The notes beneath the pieces are model-generated. The model saw only the letters and a list, made by a program, of their open reading frames with translations, had not been told where the DNA came from and ran no database searches. A stretch of DNA of 64,000 bases, taken from positions 2,480,001 through 2,544,000 of the forward strand of contig NZ_CP011868.1 of NCBI RefSeq assembly GCF_001294645.1, written 5' to 3'. Shown here piece after piece: positions 17,332-24,185 of this stretch (positions are counted from its first letter, which is position 1; every line of letters starts with the position of its first letter). The stretch comes from Pseudonocardia sp. HH130629-09 (GTDB lineage: Bacteria; Actinomycetota; Actinomycetes; Mycobacteriales; Pseudonocardiaceae). The position numbers were made by a program, and so were the translations under genes.

Positions 17332-18363
17332 ATGTCGGGACGTCGGTTCAGGGGACACGCGATCATGCTGGCGGTCGCGCTCGTCCTGATGACGGTCGCG
17401 CCGGGCTTCGCGGCGGCGGCGCCCGGGCCGTCAGGCCCACGGGGCGAAGACCGGGACGAGTCCTACACCAGCGCTGAGGGGGTTCTGCGCTACCAGGTAC
17501 ATCTCCCGCCGCCGCGGCCCGGAGGCTCGACGGGCGCGCCGCCGGCGGTCGTCGTCGCGATCCACGGGTGCGCGATGACCGGCTTCGGGCTCAACTCGAT
17601 GAAGGACACCACGCGGCTCAACGATCTGGCCGACCGCGAGGGCTTCATCGTCGTCTACCCGACCCAGTCCGTGCTGCGGAACCCACAGCTGTGCTGGAAC
17701 TCGCTGTCGCCCGAGCACCAGCACCGCGGTCGTGGTGAGCCGGAACTGATCGCCGGAGCCGTGCGGCAGGTCGTGGCCACGCACCACGCCGACGGTGACC
17801 GCGTCCACGCCCTCGGCGTGTCCTCCGGAGCGGGCACGGCCGTCATCCTCGGCGTGACCTATCCCGACCTGTTCGCGACGGTCACGTCCGTGGCCGGAGG
17901 CGAGTACGGATTCCGGCGCGAGTTCGCCGAGCAGCCCGTCCCGCCGTCACCGGCCGAGACGGCGGTGCCGGCTCGCGCCGAGATGGGGCCACGGGCTCGC
18001 CAGGTCCCGCTCCTGGTCGTCCAGGGCGACCAGGACACGACCGTTCCGCCCGTCATGGCGGAGCGACTCGTGCAGCAGTGGGTCGCGCTCGGCGAGCTCA
18101 TCGAGGGCCGCACCCCGGACGCGTCGACTCCGGTCCGCCCCGACACGACGGTGCACTCCACGCCGCCGGACGGACACGCCTTCGAGACCGACACCTACCG
18201 CCGCCCCACCACCCCCGGTCTCGTCATCCAGCGGTTACTGATCCACGGACAGGGCCACGCATGGTCAGGTCCCCGCAGCACAGGGCTCTTCGTCGACCGG
18301 CATGGCCCCGACCTTGCCGCCGTGATGTGGGATTTCGTGTCGGAGCGTCGGCTCTCGGGGTGA
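17332..18363 (+). CDS. secreted PHB depolymerase/feruloyl esterase-like alpha/beta hydrolase
   Basis: This 343-residue protein begins with a signal peptide (RRFRGH, then a hydrophobic core and AAAAPG cleavage region). The lipoprotein Cys is absent, so it is probably released. The catalytic set is oxyanion HGCAMT, nucleophile GVSSGAG, Asp in VQGDQDTTVPP and His in GQGHAWSG, the pattern of LpqC/esterase PHB depolymerases that cleave short polyesters or aryl esters. The ATG at 17332 has GGAGGTCGGTGG upstream. The 193 bases before it hold a CACAG...CTGTG inverted repeat (about 17268-17296), possibly bound by the TetR protein encoded next. Confidence 0.85.
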   Translation: MSGRRFRGHAIMLAVALVLMTVAPGFAAAAPGPSGPRGEDRDESYTSAEGVLRYQVHLPPPRPGGSTGAPPAVVVAIHGCAMTGFGLNSMKDTTRLNDLADREGFIVVYPTQSVLRNPQLCWNSLSPEHQHRGRGEPELIAGAVRQVVATHHADGDRVHALGVSSGAGTAVILGVTYPDLFATVTSVAGGEYGFRREFAEQPVPPSPAETAVPARAEMGPRARQVPLLVVQGDQDTTVPPVMAERLVQQWVALGELIEGRTPDASTPVRPDTTVHSTPPDGHAFETDTYRRPTTPGLVIQRLLIHGQGHAWSGPRSTGLFVDRHGPDLAAVMWDFVSERRLSG

Positions 18364-18413
18364 CCGTCGAGTGGGCGCAGGTCGACACCGCGCGGCGACG
18401 TACCGTCTCGTAC

Positions 18414-19016
18414 ATGACCGAGCGACCCCCGCGACGGCGCCTGTCCCGCGAGGCCAGGCAGGCGCAGCTGGTCGCCGTCGCCGAGCGCCTCTTCGCCGAG
18501 CGGGGCTTCGAGGGCACGAGCATCGAGGACATCGCCCGGGAGGCCGGGGTCAGCCGCACGATCGTCTACGCCCACTACGCCACCAAGGACGACATCTTCG
18601 TCGCATGTGTCCGACAGGCCCGCGCCGAACTCGAGGACCGGGTCCGCGAGCCGGAGATCCTCATCGAGGCCGGCGCCGACGCCCGCACCGTCATCACGCG
18701 GGCGGGCGAGGTGTTCTTCGGCATTCTCGAACGCGACCCGCACCGCTGGATGGTGCTGTTCAACCCCAGCACCGCCCTGTCCCCGGAACTGAACGCACGG
18801 CTCACGGAGCTGCGTGAGCAGACCATCACGCGGATCGCGGGAATGGTCCGGAACCTCGGGTCCTTCGACGACGAGCGCAGCCTCGCCTTCGCCTACGCCA
18901 TCAGCGGGGTCGGCGAACAGCTCGGACGATGGTGGCTCACCCGGCCCGACATCCCCCGCTCGACGGTCGTCGCCTACTACCGCGACTTCATCACCCCCGG
19001 CCTGGACCTTCGATGA
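18414..19016 (+). CDS. TetR/AcrR-family transcriptional regulator
   Basis: This 200-residue protein has a clear N-terminal TetR helix-turn-helix: VAVAERLFAERGFEGTSI, DIAREAGVSRTIVYAHYATK and DDIF. The helical ligand-binding domain that follows (residues 60-200) is not diagnostic. The gene lies 50 bases after the esterase in the same direction and may repress that gene and itself. The ATG at 18414 is close to a TACCGTCTCGTACATG segment that may be part of its own promoter or operator, so the transcript could be nearly leaderless. Confidence 0.9.
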   Translation: MTERPPRRRLSREARQAQLVAVAERLFAERGFEGTSIEDIAREAGVSRTIVYAHYATKDDIFVACVRQARAELEDRVREPEILIEAGADARTVITRAGEVFFGILERDPHRWMVLFNPSTALSPELNARLTELREQTITRIAGMVRNLGSFDDERSLAFAYAISGVGEQLGRWWLTRPDIPRSTVVAYYRDFITPGLDLR

Positions 19017-19157
19017 GCGCACCGCGGCCACAGAGGCCCGGTTCCGGACCGGCGACGACCAACGCCGTCCCCACGCTCGTTGCACACCGGTTGACCAGCT
19101 CGGCGGAGCCTGAAATCGGACCGCGCGGATCGGCGGACGTGGCTAGGGTCGTCGCCG

Positions 19158-19564
19158 ATGACCACGATCGTGAGGTTGATCCGTTCTGCCCGCTTGTCCG
19201 ACGTGGCGGAGTACGCCTATGCCGCGACCGCGCCCGCGGATGCACGACTGATCTTCCTGGCGGGCAGCTGCCCCCTCCACGCCGACGGCTCGACCGCGCG
19301 GTCGGGGACGTCGCAGGCCAAGCAGCGCACGGCGTCGAGAACATGAGAACCGCGTTGGCCGAGAGCGGCGCGTCGCTGAGTGACGTCATCAGCACCCGGG
19401 TGCTCGTCGCGTCCAGCGAGCAGGCCGATCTCGTGGACGCTTGGGAGGTGGTCCGTAACGCCTTCGGTGACCACGACCCGCCCAGCACCCTCATGGGGGT
19501 GACCGTGCTCGGTTATGACGATCAGCTCGTCGAGATCGAGGCGGTCGCCGCGGTCCGCGACTAG
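19158..19564 (+). pseudogene. RidA-family (YjgF/YER057c) protein, frameshifted
   Basis: The first frame from the ATG at 19158 gives LSDVAEYAYAATAPADARLI and FLAGSCPLHADGST. At about 19295-19302 one base appears to be lost, and the family continues in another frame as VGDVAGQAAHGVENMRTALA, VISTRVLVASSEQADLVDAW and VTVLGYDDQLVEIEAVAAV, ending at 19564. RidA proteins hydrolyse reactive enamine/imine intermediates of PLP enzymes. Everything except the single indel looks normal, so it is either freshly dead or a read error. Confidence 0.78.
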
Positions 19565-19624
19565 TTCCTCCTCCGACGTCGACGTCCGGGGGTCGGTGGT
19601 CGACTGTTCGCGGTCGTTGATCGC

Positions 19625-19639
19625 CCAGTAGTGTACTGG
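19625..19639. promoter_or_regulatory. palindromic operator candidate upstream of the MFS exporter
   Basis: CCAGTA-GTG-TACTGG is a perfect inverted repeat with a 3-base centre, 39 bases upstream of the MFS start codon at 19678. Its spacing suits repressor binding over the promoter. No regulator of this gene is adjacent except the TetR gene 0.6 kb upstream. Confidence 0.45.
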
Positions 19640-19677
19640 CTCGAACCCTGAGTGTCCGACGCGTTGCTGTTCGTGAC

Positions 19678-20925
19678 ATGGTCAGCGGGCCGACTATGAA
19701 CGATGCCGACTCCGCAGCCGCCGTGCCGAGGCCCCGGCGCCTGACCGAGGTCTTCACGCTTCGCGAGTTCCGTGCGCTCTGGTCTGCCGAGGTCGTCTCG
19801 ATCCTGGGCGACCAGCTCGCTCGGGTGGCGTTCTCGGTGCTGGTCTACGAGCGCACCAGCTCAGCGGCGCTGTCGGCGGCGGTGTACGCGTTGACATTCC
19901 TCCCTGCGCTGCTGGGCGGCGCACTGTTGGGCTGGGTCGCCGACCGGTATCCGCGTCGGCGGGTCATGATCGGCAGTCACCTCACCAGAGCGGCGCTCGT
20001 CATGCCGATGGCGTGGCCCGGCCTCCCGCTGCCCGTGCTGTGCGCCCTGATCGTGGTCCTGGTGCTGGCGGGTTCACCGCACTCCGCCGCGCAGGGGGCG
20101 TTGTTGCCGGAGATCCTGCGCGGTGACCTGCTCGAACGCGGCTATGCCGTCCGTCAGGTGACGGGCCAGCTAGCGCAGGTTGCCGGGTTCGCGACCGGCG
20201 GAGCGCTGCTGGCCCTGCTGAGTCCGCACGCCGCGCTGGTCATGAACGCGGTGACCTTCGTGCTGTCCGCGGCGGTGTTGGCCTGCGGGGTCGCGCCTCG
20301 TCCCGCGCCTGCCCCTGCCGCCGGTGCGGTCCGTTCCTGGTCGGGCGACATCGCTGCCGGAGCGCGCACGGTCTTCGCGGACCCCTCGCGTCGCACGCTG
20401 GCCGTCGTGGTCTGGCTGGCCGGGACCTACATCGCCCCGGAGGGAGTCGCCGTTCCCTATGCCGCGCAGCTCGGCGCCGGGCCGGTCGCCGTCGGGCTGC
20501 TCCTGGCCGCCATCCCGGCCGGCAGTGTCGTGGGGGCGATCGTGTTCACGCGCTGGGTCCCCCAGCGGACCCGGGAACGGTGGATGCTCCCGCTCGCCGT
20601 GGCTGCCGGCGTTCCGTTGATGGTGAGCGCGCTCGCGCCGTCCGTCGCGGCGATCACCGTGTTGTGGGCACTCAGCGGCGCGGCCGTGGCCGCCGCGCTG
20701 ATCCAGGCGCAGGCCGGTTTCGTACGCCGGACCCCGGCCGAGGCGCGGGGGCGCGCGACCGGCCTCGCGGCCGCCGGGCTGATCGGCGCGCAGGGGCTCG
20801 GTCTCCTCACTGCCGGTCTGCTCGCCGAGTGGTCCTCCCCCGGCGTGGCGGTGGCGGTGACCGCCGCGGTGGCCGCGGCGGGGCTCGCAGCCGTGGCCAC
20901 GTCACGGCCCGCGCGAGGACTCTGA
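19678..20925 (+). CDS. MFS transporter (MFS_3-type drug or siderophore exporter)
   Basis: This 415-residue protein has about 12 hydrophobic segments. It opens with LREFRALWSAEVVSILGDQL, the typical start of the MFS_3 (enterobactin/macrolide exporter) group, and has the loop-2 motif GWVADRYPRRRVM. An alternative ATG at 19696 would remove six residues. A palindrome lies just upstream, suggesting induced expression, and a hairpin just downstream. It is convergent with the MRNWNW micro-ORF array, which begins 158 bases beyond its stop; a functional link as an exporter is possible but not shown. Confidence 0.87.
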   Translation: MVSGPTMNDADSAAAVPRPRRLTEVFTLREFRALWSAEVVSILGDQLARVAFSVLVYERTSSAALSAAVYALTFLPALLGGALLGWVADRYPRRRVMIGSHLTRAALVMPMAWPGLPLPVLCALIVVLVLAGSPHSAAQGALLPEILRGDLLERGYAVRQVTGQLAQVAGFATGGALLALLSPHAALVMNAVTFVLSAAVLACGVAPRPAPAPAAGAVRSWSGDIAAGARTVFADPSRRTLAVVVWLAGTYIAPEGVAVPYAAQLGAGPVAVGLLLAAIPAGSVVGAIVFTRWVPQRTRERWMLPLAVAAGVPLMVSALAPSVAAITVLWALSGAAVAAALIQAQAGFVRRTPAEARGRATGLAAAGLIGAQGLGLLTAGLLAEWSSPGVAVAVTAAVAAAGLAAVATSRPARGL

Positions 20926-20940
20926 GGGGCGGGTCGCCCC
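20926..20940. terminator. short GC hairpin after the MFS gene
   Basis: GGGGCG-GGT-CGCCCC forms a perfect 6-bp stem with a 3-base loop immediately after the TGA of the MFS gene. There is no T-run. It could end transcription of the MFS gene and, from the other strand, of the convergent micro-ORF array. Confidence 0.4.
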
Positions 20941-21082
20941 GGACGCCTCACGACTCCCCGCCACCTCATCGACGTCGCGCGTCGCGCCTTCCCCGGCCGG
21001 ACGTCGCCGGCGCGTGCTTCAGATCCGTACACGGCTACATGTCACGAGTTGCCTCTTCCAGATCTCGGACAGCACTACCACG

Positions 21083-21103
21083 TCACCAGTTCCAGTTGCG
21101 CAC
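21083..21103 (-). CDS. micro-ORF 6 of the array, peptide MRNWNW
   Basis: GTG CGC AAC TGG AAC TGG TGA with GGAGAGGGGAG 6 bases upstream. An ATG two codons earlier would give MAVRNWNW but would abut the Shine-Dalgarno. About 30 bases further on, GGCAACTCGTGA may be a decayed seventh copy. Confidence 0.6.
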   Translation of the reverse strand: MRNWNW

Positions 21104-21144
21104 AGCCATCTCCCCTCTCCGCTCGTGCCCGTCGATCACAGCGC

Positions 21145-21165
21145 TCACCAGTTCCAGTTGCGCAT
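21145..21165 (-). CDS. micro-ORF 5 of the array, peptide MRNWNW
   Basis: ATG CGC AAC TGG AAC TGG TGA with GGAAAGGGGA 7 bases upstream. A longer frame (71 codons from 21360) ends in the same residues but reads through copies 3 and 4 in another phase and has no coding character. Confidence 0.62.
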   Translation of the reverse strand: MRNWNW

Positions 21166-21242
21166 CCCGCATTCCCCTTTCCGACGATCCCCGCCGGCGC
21201 CGACAGCCGGATGGCTCGACACCCGCCCCGACTCGGTCACCG

Positions 21243-21263
21243 TCACCAGTTCCAGTTGCGCAT
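21243..21263 (-). CDS. micro-ORF 4 of the array, peptide MRNWNW
   Basis: ATG CGC AAC TGG AAC TGG TGA with GGGGAGG 8 bases upstream, a near-ideal Shine-Dalgarno distance. An in-frame GTG inside the Shine-Dalgarno itself is unlikely to be used. Confidence 0.62.
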   Translation of the reverse strand: MRNWNW

Positions 21264-21311
21264 CGCCCACACCTCCCCGCCTACTTCTCGACACGTCGTT
21301 GCATCCACGCC

Positions 21312-21332
21312 TCACCAGTTCCAGTTGCGCAC
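21312..21332 (-). CDS. micro-ORF 3 of the array, peptide MRNWNW
   Basis: GTG CGC AAC TGG AAC TGG TGA. This copy has the weakest ribosome binding site (GGCGAG close to the start). An in-frame ATG 13 codons upstream would give a 19-residue peptide ending in VRNWNW, so the start is less certain here than in other copies. Confidence 0.5.
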   Translation of the reverse strand: MRNWNW

Positions 21333-21401
21333 GCTCGCCGGGCCTGTCTCGCCTCGCCACCCACCCCTCATCTCAGACACCGTTCCGCTCGATCACTGCA
21401 G

Positions 21402-21422
21402 TCACCAGTTCCAGTTGCGCAT
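21402..21422 (-). CDS. micro-ORF 2 of the array, peptide MRNWNW
   Basis: ATG CGC AAC TGG AAC TGG TGA with GGAAAGGGGG ending 5 bases upstream. This copy is decisive: the frame above it back to the in-frame TGA of micro-ORF 1, 24 codons away, contains no ATG, GTG, TTG or CTG. If translated at all, it makes only the hexapeptide. Confidence 0.65.
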   Translation of the reverse strand: MRNWNW

Positions 21423-21473
21423 TACGCCCCCTTTCCGATGGAGTGGAGAATCTTTACACCGAACCGCGCTCCG

Positions 21474-21494
21474 TCACCAGTTCCAGTTACGCAC
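21474..21494 (-). CDS. micro-ORF 1 of the array (promoter-proximal), peptide MRNWNW
   Basis: GTG CGT AAC TGG AAC TGG TGA. GGAGAGGGGGAG lies 3 bases upstream of the GTG. The Arg codon is CGT rather than CGC, the only change inside any copy, and it is silent. The reading frame upstream stays open into IS256-family DNA, so a longer product exists on paper, but its 5' end would come from the insertion. Confidence 0.6.
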   Translation of the reverse strand: MRNWNW

Positions 21495-21789
21495 GACTCC
21501 CCCTCTCCGGGCAGCCCCTTCTATCGGGTTACTGCGAACGGCCCAGTCGCCGACCGTCCGCCGACGGCGAGCCGCCGAGGCACCGAGCTCTGCCTCGGGG
21601 CCTGTCTCGTGATCGGTGTTTCGGCGTCGTTGCTCAGTAGGTCTCGGCTCCCGGCCAGCGGTCACCGAACGTGATGGCGAACGCGTTGATCACGGGCTTC
21701 CAACGCATCGTCCACCTCGTGCGGCCCGTCCCGGTCGGGTCCAGGCTGCGAGTCACAAGATACAAGCATTTCATCGCAGCCTGCTCAGT

Positions 21790-22776
21790 GAGCCTTTCCC
21801 AGTAGGTGCTGGTTGATCATGTGGTTCGGTCGTGCTCGACGTGGAGCAGGACGAGCGCGGCGGCGGTGATCGCGCCGATCCGCCAGGGGCAGAAGCTGAC
21901 CCGGCGTAGCGCCTTGAAGGTGGTCTTGAGCAGGGAGTTCCCGCGTTCGGCCAGGGCTCGGGTGGCGGAGTGCAGCGTGTTGACGGTGCGTTTGTCCACC
22001 GACAGTCCGCCGCCGGTGGGGGTCTTGAACGGGCAGGTCAGGCGGGTGTTCTCACCCTCGTAGCCGAGGTCGGCGAGCACGACGTGGGTGTCGTCGGTCC
22101 AGCCCTCGATCGCGTCGAGCAGGCCGGGGTGACCGCGGGCGCAGGTGGTGTCGTGCTCGCGGCCCGGGCGCACCGGGGAGGTCCACAACGGCCACCCGTC
22201 AGGCGCGGTGAGGACCTGAACGTTCCCGCCGTGGACGTGGTGCTTACCCGACCACCACAGATCCACTCCCGGGGTCGGTCCGGGAGTGCGGGAGCGGTCA
22301 GTGTGGATCACGGTGCCGTCGAGGTGAACGTGGGTGTGCCCGGCGGTGCGGGCCGCGAGCAGCGCGCCGGGCAGTCCAGGCGCGGCGGCGGCCAGAACGT
22401 CGATACCTTCGTGCAGGTAGCGGTAGGTACTCGACAGGCTCAGCCGGTTGTCGGCGGCGAGCTGGGCGACCCGGGTCGCGTCGAGGAACCAGCGCAGCAC
22501 CAGCACCGCGTGGCGGTCACAGTCCAGCGCCCGACGCCCGCGCCGGGTCCCGCGCCGGAGGCGTTCCTCGGCCAACAGCCGCGACAGCAACGACGCGGTG
22601 GGCTCCCCGATCGGGAGCACGGCGGTGTAGGTGACAGGATCGGGCACGCGGGACCTCGGTGGTGAGTCGATCTTTGAGCGGACCGACCTCTTCTACCGGG
22701 GTCCCGCACCCTCGTTGAGCACCTCCACGCCCCCGGCGTGTCGCCGCCAGCCGCTCCCCACTACTGGGAAAGGCTC
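21790..22776 (-). mobile_element. nested IS5-like insertion sequence, 987 bp
   Basis: Terminal inverted repeats GAGCCTTTCCCAGTAG (16 bases, perfect) lie at 21790 and, reversed, at 22776. They are flanked by a 3-base duplication AGT (21787-21789 and 22777-22779). The element holds one transposase gene on the minus strand. Size, short direct repeat and single DDE_4-type gene suit the broad IS5 group, though the subgroup is not assigned. It inserted in the transposase gene of the older IS256-family element, giving a clear order of events. Confidence 0.9.
21817..22647 (-). CDS. IS5-like transposase (DDE superfamily 4)
   Basis: This 276-residue protein has an N-terminal helix-turn-helix (AADNRLSLSSTYRYLHEGID) and a DDE core: Asp in HVHLDGTVIHTDR, then GGNVQVLTAPDGWPLWTSPV, Asp in VVLADLGYEGE, and Glu in RALAERGNSLLKTTF. 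The C-terminus reads WRIGAITAAALVLLHVEHDR. It is intact, so this small element may still be active. It is the only gene of the 21790-22776 insertion. Confidence 0.9.
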   Translation of the reverse strand: MPDPVTYTAVLPIGEPTASLLSRLLAEERLRRGTRRGRRALDCDRHAVLVLRWFLDATRVAQLAADNRLSLSSTYRYLHEGIDVLAAAAPGLPGALLAARTAGHTHVHLDGTVIHTDRSRTPGPTPGVDLWWSGKHHVHGGNVQVLTAPDGWPLWTSPVRPGREHDTTCARGHPGLLDAIEGWTDDTHVVLADLGYEGENTRLTCPFKTPTGGGLSVDKRTVNTLHSATRALAERGNSLLKTTFKALRRVSFCPWRIGAITAAALVLLHVEHDRTT

Positions 22777-24013
22777 AGTGGGGAAATGACCACGCGCCCG
22801 CACCGCGCGCCGGTAGCGGGCGTTAAGCGATTCGATCGCATTCGTAGAGCAGATCACCCTTCGAATCTCGACGTCGTAGTCCAAGAACGGCACGAACTCT
22901 TCCCACGCGTTGCGCCATAGCCGGATCATCGCCGCGTACTTACGGCCCCATTTCTCGTCGAGCTCATCCATAGCGATAAGTGCTGCATTCGGGTTGGGCG
23001 CGGCATAGATTGGTTTGATGTCGCGCTTCACCGCGTCCCAGTCCTGTCGACCCACCAGCCGGAAAGTGTTTCGGATCAGGTGCACGACGCAGGTTTGGAC
23101 AATGGTTTGCGGCCACACGTTGGCCACGACCTCCGGGAGTCCTTTGAGGCCGTCGCAGACCAGGAACAGCACGTCACGCACGCCGCGGTTCTTCAGGTCG
23201 ACCAGCACGCTCATCCAGAACTTCGCGCCCTCACTGCCGACGCCCATCCACAGCCCCAGCACGTCCTTGCAGCCGTCCACGGTGACGCCGATGGCTGCGT
23301 AGACCGGCCGGTTGGCGACCTGCCCGTCCCGGACCTTGACGTGGACAGCGTCGATGAACACCGCGGCGTACACCGAATCCAACGGCCGACCAACCCAGTC
23401 ATTCATCTCGGCGACGACCTTGTCGGTGATCCGCGAGACCGTCTCCTTCGATACTGACGCCCCATAGATGTCAGCGAAATGTGCGGAAACCTCCCCGGTC
23501 GTCATCCCTTTCGCATACAGCGACAGTACGACCTCGTCGACATCTGTGAGGCGCCGCTGACGCTTCTTCACGATCTGCGGCTCGAAAGTGCTGGCCCTGT
23601 CTCTCGGAACGTCGATCTCCACGTCACCCGCGGCATCCGAGAGAACCGTCTTCGAGCGGGACCCGTTCCGCACGTTGGTGGATTCCCGGCCGGGGTCGGC
23701 CCGGTTCTTGTCGTGCCCGAGGTGCTCGGTCATCTCCTCGTTCAGCGCCGTTTCCAGAACATTCTTGGTAAAGAGCTTCAACAGGCCGTCCGGGCCGGTC
23801 AACGCCAGCCCGCGCGCCTTCGCCTCGGCCACCATCGCCGCCGCAGCGGCCCGCTCCGCCGACGCCTGCCGAGCAGGCTTCGGGTCACCCTCGCTTGGAT
23901 CCACAAGGTCCGATGTCATCACTGTCCGTGCCCATCTCGCCGGACCTCAGCCCGGCGTGTCGGGCCGAAAACACCGATCTTGAAACAGTCCCCTGCCTCG
24001 CGGCGACCTCGAC

Positions 24014-24042
24014 AGGGTAGGCGAGAAGCATCACCACGTCAG
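24014..24042 (-). promoter_or_regulatory. sigma-70-type promoter candidate facing the micro-ORF array
   Basis: On the minus strand CTGACG (24042-24037) and TACCCT (24019-24014) are separated by exactly 17 bases, a good match to TTGACR-N17-TANNNT. Predicted start of transcription is about 24007. The IS256 target site begins at 24000, so before insertion the transcript would have reached micro-ORF 1 after a leader of about 100 bases. Now 2.4 kb of IS DNA lies between. Confidence 0.5.
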
Positions 24043-24185
24043 CGCCTTAGTTGATCTTGGCGGGTCATTCGAGCCCGGGTGGCGCCCAGCAGATCGGTGA
24101 GAGCGACACGACTGAGCAGGGATGAAACCGCTGGACGACGTCTATGCTGACACGAGAGATAACGATCTACGATTCGGGGATTTCG

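Larger units (their letters stand above)
21083..21494 (-). repeat. array of six 20-bp repeats, each forming one micro-ORF
   Basis: The unit TCACCAGTTCCAGTTGCGCA occurs at 21083, 21145, 21243, 21312, 21402 and 21474. Five copies are identical; the last has TTACGCA. Start-to-start distances are 62, 98, 69, 90 and 72 bases, and the DNA between is unrelated except for a pyrimidine tract (CCCCTTTCC, CCCTCTCC or similar) 10-20 bases after most copies. On the minus strand each copy plus one base is ATG or GTG, CGC/CGT AAC TGG AAC TGG TGA, and the tract is a Shine-Dalgarno. The conserved block coincides with the open reading frame and nothing more. Confidence 0.9.
21634..23922 (-). pseudogene. IS256-family (mutator-type) transposase, split by nested IS
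   Basis: The 5' part from the ATG at 23922 contains EMTEHLGHDKNRADPGRES, RDRASTFEPQIVKKRQRRL, VFIDAVHVKVRDGQVANRPV, LFLVCDGLKGLPEVV and CSTNAIESLNARYRRAVRAR, all mutator-type landmarks including two catalytic Asp. It breaks at GHFPT where the nested IS begins. Beyond that IS the last part, EQAAMKCLYLVTRSLDPTG and WKPVINAFAITFGDR, ends at 21634. Removing the nested IS plus one ACT restores HFPTEQAAMK in frame. The element cannot move itself unless helped by an intact copy elsewhere. Confidence 0.92.
21598..23992 (-). mobile_element. IS256-family insertion sequence, interrupted by a second IS
   Basis: The ends are imperfect inverted repeats, GGGCCTGTCTCGTGATCGGT at 21598 and GGGACTGTTTCAAGATCGGT read inward from 23992, both leading into GTGTTTCGGC-like sequence. 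The element is flanked by an 8-base duplication CTGCCTCG (21590-21597 and 23993-24000), the size expected of IS256-family insertion. Without the nested IS and its 3-base duplication, the element is 1405 bp. It lies between the micro-ORF array and the promoter at 24014-24042. Confidence 0.92.

Noticed and set aside
21083-21494. CRISPR array
   Set aside because: Repeats are 20 bases, spacing is irregular (62-98 bases), repeats are not palindromic, there is no cas gene, and each repeat is exactly a start-to-stop reading frame with its own ribosome binding site.
20580-21674. Long open frames on either strand through the array, giving repeated HQFQLR, SPVPVAH or AQLELV
   Set aside because: They arise because the repeat is read in other phases. 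Spacer codons have no consistent composition, and the phase changes between copies (62 and 98 are not multiples of three).
24065-24082. tRNA T-arm-like hairpin CGGGTCATTCGAGCCCG
   Set aside because: The loop is not the TTCRANY form, no acceptor, D or anticodon arm can be built around it, and no integrase lies nearby.
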